From contig WFMF01000018.1 of assembly GCA_011033025.1 (NCBI GenBank), positions 1,010,275 to 1,074,274 on the forward strand: a stretch of 64,000 nt of DNA. The letters are read 5' to 3'. The first letter of the stretch is position 1. Each line of letters starts with the position of its first letter. Position numbers and translations under genes: made by a program. Under the pieces are notes generated by a model. It was not told the DNA's origin and did not search any database. It saw only the letters and a program-made list of their open reading frames with translations. Positions 25,001 to 34,000 of this stretch are shown in pieces. Source of the DNA: Beroe forskalii (lineage: Eukaryota; Ctenophora; Nuda; Beroida; Beroidae).

Positions 25001-28000
25001 GGATTCAGCTTCATTTCTGTTCAAAGATAGTCCACTAAGTCGTATGTTCCAAAGATTGCCATTTTGGCTTGCCCTCGTAAGCACAATAGTATCGTAGAGG
25101 ATACTATTGCCCATCCTGAAGATTGGTTTTTGGGTGCCAGTAGGTACTCCAAAAATGACAACATTTGAAATACTGGAGTACTGGCAGCATGGCTCCAATA
25201 TCAATGGCAATGGACTGTTCAAATAATGATGCTACTTGGCTATTTCTCTTGATCAAATGAATTTCAATGTTTTATGTTATGCGTTTCCTTGGGAGAGATG
25301 ATTGAGCCAAATTGGTAACCAATATGACTAAGATATACACTATAAAGATACTAATTTCTATGCAATCGGATCACTTAAATTGAAAGTCTTATTATTGACA
25401 TGCATGTACTGAAAATGAACAAGCATTGATATTTCCCATTGATTTGTGGTGGGAAATCAAAGCTTCTATCTGGACTTTGAAGGCTGGTTATTATTGAACA
25501 CTGAACAGCTGAAATAGCAATTTTCAACATGTTATTAGATTGATCATCACCAAATCATATAATCATGCTGCACTGAAACTTCCATCAATCAAGTACGTAG
25601 TGGCTCCCACCTTGTAGTTCTACGACCTTCTTCATTTCGTTCCTTACATAATTTCAGTCTAACAGGCTTGTAGACTCAATATCTCAGTAAGGGACCGAAT
25701 AGAGCATAAATATAAAGCTACCTCGGTCCTCGAGTATTATGTTGTTTCCCTTCTGTCTTCTGGCAGTATTTGACATACCAGCATAACGAATATGTTTAAT
25801 CAATGCTAGTGGGTTCCAAAATCTGCAGTCCATTTGGAGATTCCATGTTAAACTCAAGCCAGATGGGCGAGAATAATGGGGACCTTCGTTGGACAGAGAT
25901 GAAGTTGAATCAAACTGCATTGTGCAGCAGTTAAGGAAGCAGCAAAACAACCTGACTTCCCAACAACCAGCTGTCTAACAACCGGACTGTCATTGTTAAG
26001 ACAACAAGTCAGTAGTGAGGTCATCAAGCCACTGAACTGAAATGCTTTTCACTGGATTAGCTCAGGCATCCATGCGAATTGTGACAGTTGTAAGTCGGTA
26101 TCCTATGGCCCATGTACCACTGTACTGGCTGTGATCAAGCTGTAATGTGCAGCAGTGAAGGAATCCAGTCATGTCTAACAAGCTGACTGCATCCTATGAC
26201 CTGTCAGAATCTTCCCCTATTTGCCAAGAAGTAGTCTAAATACTAACCATTCAACCAATTATTTATAGCAATATTCGCGTTTTTCACATTTTTAGTCATT
26301 GGAATATTCTGTATAGCCAATTTGCCCCCAATGGGTAGCATAATTGGGTAGCATAATTGTATTGATGAAGTGAATATTATCATGGTGTTGGCATGGGGTA
26401 GAGCATTAAAACCATTTTAAAATCTATATAAACTGCCATTCAGATATTCAGATAAACTGGTTGAAGCAGCAAAGCTGAGATAAGGTCAATCTAAGCTGAT
26501 ATTTGACCAATTTATGTATGTGCGCTTCACTCAAAATGGGCCTTGGCCAACATTTGGGGATGAATTGAAGCTTGGAAGAGGTCGTAAAATGTCTGATGAT
26601 CCCATTTGTGGCACAACAGATGATGGAAGAACCCCTGAAATGGGCTGATTTGTGATTTTACGTGAAAATTTGAATGATTGATACATATATGTCCAAATAT
26701 AGCGCAGCGCAAATTGTCAAAAATCAGTTTTCGCTCATAACTTGTTTTGTGAGCATTTTAAGGCATATGTTTATTCACAAGTCGAATATAAACATGGCCA
26801 TTGCGCTTCTTTTGAGCCCAAAACGAAGTTGCTACGACCTTCCTGGCCGGAGTTATGAAAATCGTAAAATTCTACCGCCTCAAATCAGTTTTTGGCCTAT
26901 AACTCGGTTCCTGAGCATTTTAGAGCATATGTTTATTAACAAGTCTAATATAAACATGGCCATTGCGGTTCTTTTAAGCCCAAAACGAAGTCTCTACGAC
27001 CTTCCTGGGCCAAGATACAGATTTTCGAAAAAGGGCGTGGCCGGCCACGCCCAAAATATGATCTGGCTAAAAAATAACCCAGCTAATTTTTTAGTTCTAG
27101 GTCTCATCTGCACGATCCAATCATAAAATGGCCGGGGGCACACTTTGCCGGTGAACGCCCCTGGGGGCCCAGTATAGTAAGTTTGTGAGTAAGTTTTTAT
27201 GTTAGTTTGTGTGTAAGTTTGAATGTTAGTCAGTGTGTGATTTCGTGTGTTAGGTTGTGTGTGCGTTTTTATGCAAATCTGTGTGTAACTACGTGTTAGT
27301 GCGTAAGTCTTGTGTGTAAATTAGGATGTAATTTTTGGTTTAAGATTGCGCGTAAGTTTGGATGTAACTCCAAGAGCTAGAGAAAGTACTTATACGGGTA
27401 GTTTTCAGTGTTATCAACTAGAAGTCCGTGTGTTACACTGGGTGTGAGTCAGTATCAAGGCGCATGGGAATATCGGGAGGGCAAGTAGGTGTAGATAGCT
27501 TGATATCATCAGACTCATTTTACCTCACTCCAGTGTACGTGACGTGATACAGTTAATTATAAGCTGCAGTAAAACAATCAGCACAGCCCTACAAGTGCAG
27601 CAGCAGCCCTGCTGCATGCAGCTGCATTTCTCTTTTGTGTGTGTGTGATGTAATTCTAAAACATTCCCCGGGTTTCTCATATTATATTGGTACCGCTAAC
27701 TATAAAGAGTTCCGATGTTAAACAATTACTCCGAGAATTTATGTGTGTGAGAGGGATACTTACCCTTATGTACATTAAACGAGAAAATTAGCATTTCTCA
27801 TAATCAGATTCACTATTAATACAGACATTAAATTCCAGGGCTCCCTTTAAATTTCTACACGATTTCGAGTAAGATTACACTGAAAATTCTATAGCTATTC
27901 ATAAAAGTGAAGACTAGCATTTCCGAATTTTACAAGAAATGATTTTTTTTGCATGAAATATCCTACCTGATCGGCGTTTTGTCCTTTATGGACGTACTCT

Positions 28001-31000
28001 GAACCGACTTTAATCCTCGGTTTAATGAGAGCTTTAGTCATTTCGACTGCGTTGATACCGAACATGTGGCAGGCTTTGTCGATCCACTGAAATGATTAAT
28101 TGATGAATACTGAATGAAATATTGAAATAATATTGCTGAATCACCGCATAAGATTTCTAGACACGTTATCAATTTGGTTCCGTCCGAAGGACTCATGAAA
28201 GCCTATTCATCGGATGCCATGGCAGAGCATAGAGATGAGCTGCGGTACCATATGGGCAATGGACATATGTCAATCACCATTGACCCTACCCCTTTGATCT
28301 GGCCCCATCATCGTTTGGAAAGGAGGTTTCTGTACAATACCAGATTGCTATTTCTGATCATTGCATAATTCCATCTCTTTGAATATCAGATTTAAAGAAT
28401 TATCAGTCCATCATGCGATACATCGTAAACAAATAGCAGGTTCCTTTGTGTGGAACCAGAGACATCCACAATCCACAACCACAATGCAGCTGGTGCTCAT
28501 AGAACCCCTGCAAGTTCACTGCAGAACCTATCATTACATAGCTCGGTATTCGTGGAATTGGAATCAATCACCTTGAACGATTCACTGCTCAAAGTAGAAA
28601 GTTACAACAACCAATAACCATACAAGATGGATGAAAAACAAATAAATAACGAAAAAACTGGATCATCATCCGTTATCAAAATACGACTCAAAACTTCAAA
28701 ATAACAAGTTATGGCAATGAGCAGAAAATTCGATCCTGAAAAGCGGACGTCCCTCATCTCGAGGCAGACGTCTGCTTTTCAAAAGCGGACCCCCGCTTTT
28801 CAAGGGAAGACTAGCTACTGAAACTTTGCTTGCCATGCTGATCAGAATATGATGACGAGGCAGATAATGATCAGCCGTGAACTTGACAACGGATCTTATT
28901 TCATCTGTAAACAGTTCCACGGTAAATCTCGCTTGGAGGGTGGTGCAAGGTGAGACCTGGGAACTTGAAGATCTTCATCTGCAGTTCAAAGGGGCTGGGG
29001 AGGAGGATTGAAATGGCGGGGATTGGGCGGCTGGGGGGGGTGGGTCGCAGGTCGATTTCCGGTTTTTGATGTTTCTGATAAGCTGATAGAGCAGAACGCC
29101 AGCTATCTATCAGTGCTAGGTGGCGAAATGGGAAGCGCTGTTCCTAGCTTGATGCCCCTTTTGTGCCCCTCTAGACCCCCTTGTTGCCCTCGTGGAGTAC
29201 GGTGCTCATTGGATGCTACCATGGACCCTTTACTATGCCTCCTTTGGCACCCTAAGCATGTCTGGGTCAATCTATCCCATTGGTACTTTATTGCTTTGAT
29301 ATTCCTTCGAAATTATTCGGTTTGAGGTCGGCAAGCAATACGAATATCAATAATTGAAAGTGATTGTGCTCCGTCAAAAACTTTTCCTTGTGAGTTCTGG
29401 GTGTTCATTTAACAATGAGCACCCCAATAGCATGATTATGTCTGGATTGTCCAACTCCTAGCCGTGAAAATTAAAATATTTATAGCGATCTATTTATAAC
29501 TTTTCAGTTAATTTATCAATATCACATTATCAACATTAATTATCTAACCGCAACATTTGAGTAAAGAAGTTCTGCCCTAGGATCAAATTTCCACCATCCC
29601 AGAAAAAGTGAGACATGTCAGGGTTTGCTACATTATCTAAGATAAATCTAATCAGAAATTATCATGCCCAAAAATGTTTTTGCGATAATTTCATTTAGCC
29701 TTTAAATTCGAGTGAAAATTGATGTGATATCGGGGTACTAAATAAACATTTTGGGCTCCATGCCTCGTTTGGAGTCAGAAAAGCGATAATAATTAGATGA
29801 TACGAATAGTGATGAAAAATTCAACCACTCGCATTGATCAATATCACCCATTAATCAGTGAAGCGGATGATAAACAAAATATCCATCTTTCAAACCAAAA
29901 GTTCCAGGGATAGGGGGACGGGCATTCAAAAGCTTCGCATATCGCAGATCTACTTGGAATGGTTCATCTCATTGATCAGTCATTCAAAGTTTACTACTCA
30001 CGTGTGAATTTGAGGATGCTCATGCATTGCTTGGTTTCTGCAAAGAGCTCTGGGTCACACAGGGAGTCCACTATGACGTCTCCGTTGCTTAGCAACGCGT
30101 AGTTAGCAGGCTGGTTAGTGAGCAGACACTCGTCAACTGAAGAGGATGTTCGTTAGTATGTTGGTTATAGCAACCTTCTCCGCAGTAACTTTTGCTTATA
30201 GCAACCTTTTCTGCAGTTACTGTTGCAAATAGCAACATTCTGTGCGGTTTGTGTTGCTCATAGCAACGTAATGGGCACTTTCTGTTGCTTATAGCAACGC
30301 TTTGTGCAGTAATTGTTGCTAATAGCAACTTTCTGTACTGTTTATCTCGCAAATAGAAACGTATGGTGGACAATTGTTGCTAAAAACACAGCAAGGACGA
30401 GTACCAGTGTAGCCCAGCAGACTAAAATCTAAACCCTCTCTCCCTCTTATACTCAAGTTCAGCCTGAGACATGCCCTTGAGCATCTGGTAGAAGATGTGG
30501 AATGACCGCTCCTCTGGGTTCTGGTAGGTTACTCGAGCCTTCTCCAGCAGGTACCGCTCAATGTCAGCACTGCAAGAGAATGTCAGAGTTAGGGATGGGG
30601 TGGGATAGAACACTTGTCAGATTGAAATGGGAGTTGTGCCAATTTTATGTAGGATACAGTTTACCGTCATGAAGCGGCTGAAGCGCAGTGAATTGACGCC
30701 TTCTCTATCATCATAGAAATTGTCAACAATTTAGCGTATTAAAGAGCTATAATAGTCAGTCAATTCCCTCCAATTATATCATGCTAAATAGCCTCAATTT
30801 GCTAGTGTAAAAGAATGAATAGCGAATAAAAGTATTTAAATCATTCTGTAAATAGCTTTTTAGCTCAGAAAGTCATTAGCACCCAATTTACGCTTTTAGC
30901 GAATATACATTGGAAAAAATAAAATATTGCTTAAAAATGTGAAATTCTACTCTAAGCAAAATACAGCTGTGAGCCTTTGGAAGAATTTTTCAGCAGTGTT

Positions 31001-34000
31001 TGCATTAGTTTCCATAACCCAAAATATTTAAAACCATAAATAATAGTTTTAACCTATAATTTTGGGAAGATATTTCATAAAATGGCGTTTTATAATGCTA
31101 GCTTTCACGAAATAGCTATGTCTACAAGCAGCGATATCATTATTCACTATAATACCATGAAGGAATCTTCTCTCCTCAAAGTGCTAGTTTCCTCAGAGCT
31201 CTATCAGCAAGAAATGTGAAGTGGTTTCCATTCCGAGCATCCCAGATCTAAGTCAGCCCATCAGCCTGTCCCAGCTGTGTTTAGTGTCTAGCAGCTCTGT
31301 CATAGCATCCTGATTTATTAGCAGCAAGTTCAGCGTGTCTTATGTGTTACCTCTGAATCTTCCCAGCTGCACCGAAATGTATCCTGACAAACTTCCCAAA
31401 TCTCGAGGAGTTGTCGTTTTTGAGGGTTTTGGCGTTCCCGAATGCCTCCAACACAGGATTACACCGGACCAGTGCTTGGTCTAGAGTGCCCACGTGAGAG
31501 GCACCAGAGTTGGCAGCTGCTGCGAAGGAGGGATGGCGCTGATCAACTCCGCAAACCTCCGCAAAGTATTGGATAACTGAGGAGGGAGAGGGGTTGAAGT
31601 ACGGGATAATGACAACACAGAGCGGTATAATTACCTGTGGATCTTGCCCTGGGCACCGAAATGGATCCTGATAAACTTCCCGAACCGGGAGGAGTTGTCG
31701 TTTTTGATGGTTTTAGCGTTTCCGAAGGCCTCCAGAACGGGGTTACACTGGACCAGCTGCTCGTCAAGCCCGGCTCCGTGGTCCGCACTCTTGCCTTCAA
31801 CTCCGCAAATTGATGCAAAATATTGGATAACTGAGAAGGGAGTGGTGAATATGTGATGCATATGACAGTAAAAATAGGAACAAAAGAATTATTCAAGTAA
31901 GATAACGTCTGGAAGACCAGATGCCCAGAACTATGGAAATGATTGCCGATCGTTCGAACCTTTTTTGGTGTTTTCCGTCTTCCCGGCCCCGGACTCCCCG
32001 GTGATCAGGATGGACTGGTTCTCTCGCTGCTGGATCATGGTCTGGTAGGACTCATCTGCCACTGTGTAGATGTGAGGTGGCATCTCAGTCCGCCTGACAA
32101 TAAGAAAGGTTTAAACTTTGAAGAATTTGACCAAGGATTTGTGGGGAATGGGCTGGAGCGAGAATAAAATAGGGAACGAGGGTGGAACGGTGTTATTAAT
32201 TATGTTAAAAACATTCATAATCCAGATTCCAGGGGTTGGAAAAGGGCAAGTATACTGTATAGGGGTCTGGAGGCAAATGAAATGAAGGGTATTCTGACCT
32301 CTTTCCCTGAATATTAAAAAACAAAATGATATAAGAATATGCTGAAGGCCGAGTCTTTCCTTACGGTTGAATTTATTGAAAACTTTTTCGTGTAAAATGG
32401 GAAAATTTCAAAGGGGACAAAATTTTTGATTGAAGGTTCAGTGGGTATGTGCAAATTAAGTTGCTTATGATGAATATCTGAAAGAAAAGCGTATCACTAA
32501 GTGCGTAACAATGAATTCATCACCCTTTAAAACTTTTCATTAGTTTTTGCAAAATACATGCCTGGAGTGCATAAGGACAAATTTGCTTACCTCTTTCCCT
32601 TGTAGGAGTTTATTACTTCTTTCGTGTAAATGGGAAGTCTGGCGTAGGGGTTGATAGCCACGCAGAAAATACCGGAATACGTCTGAAAGAATATATCATT
32701 ACGGTTGAATTCATCGCTTGAAAACTTTTCATGAGTTGTTTTGCAAAATATCTTATTGGTAGTCAAGGCTGACAAAAATATCTAAATTTCATTCACACTT
32801 CAGTCAGAATGTGCTTGAATTAGTATGTGCTTATGATGATATTATATCCACATTATGTCAACGACTGATCAACAGATAAATGCGAATATATTATGCTAAG
32901 TGTTGAAGACAGATTTATTCGAGAAGTCACTAATAGTATACACATTAAAAACTAATTTGCTTATTTTCTGATAAAAGGAAAAGTCCCATATAAAGTGGAA
33001 CTTTTTATTGATTAAGGCCTTCAATAATTCGATTACCACCAGCTAAGCAATTAATTCATTTGAGCATGTTTTCTCCATGTTTCTAGCTTAGGAGTAGGAA
33101 CTCCTATGTGCATGGTGTACTATATAGTAACATAGCTACAATATTAATAGCTACAATAGTAAGTGTTTAGTAACACGTCTGTTTGATTCTGTCAAGTCTT
33201 GATCCTGTCAAGTCTAGGCTAATGATAAGCGTGACAGCAGCCTCCACATTATCATCGTATAATGACCCGTGTTTTCAGAAAATACAGTAATCTCCTCGAT
33301 ACAATATGGACGCTGCCAACATCCGGTGATGTTAAGATGTTTACTGACTTCATGTTAAATACTAGCTTGATCTCTGACTACCTAACAACAAAAATCCCTG
33401 ACAAAATAATAGTGTGATGAGTGGAACTCTTGAAGAACGGAAGGAGTTATGATTTGCTGAACACTTTGGTATGATCAAGGTATCCCGTAGGTTCTTTAGA
33501 TTTATTAATTCTATAATCAACCAATAAATATATCTTTAAGGAGTTGAAGGAATCCCAACTAATTCAGAAATCCCCAAGTCCTCCCTTTCATAAGGAGGAA
33601 GCTCTTCCCACCAGTCCAGTCACACACGGTTCATTTCATCCGCCCAATGAAACCAGTCGCACAATGAAACCAGCTGCGCTAAAAAGTCACCTAAGCGCTA
33701 AGTGTCCCGATTTCGTGAAATGAGAATCATTCTGAAATTTCCGAGTCGCGCGGCACCATGATGTAAGTGGATTTATCAGTTCATCGCGTACGTACGAATG
33801 GCGGTCAAGTTAAAATTTCAGAAGGCGTTCCCAGAACTCACGACATCTACAGATCTACGTAAGACATGATATGTGACATCACTGATATCTGGCTCTACCC
33901 CGCCTTTAATAATGGATAGTGAGCGGGCTCTATATTACCCAATATGGTAATATGTCACTGGCCTCCGTCTAATGCACGCATACCTTTCCTGACAGGTGTT

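Noticed and set aside
26674-27126. 150-codon open frame inside the right arm of the long-TIR element
   Set aside because: It spans two diverged repeats within the TIR and has no transposase motif. The mirrored arm encodes only fragments.
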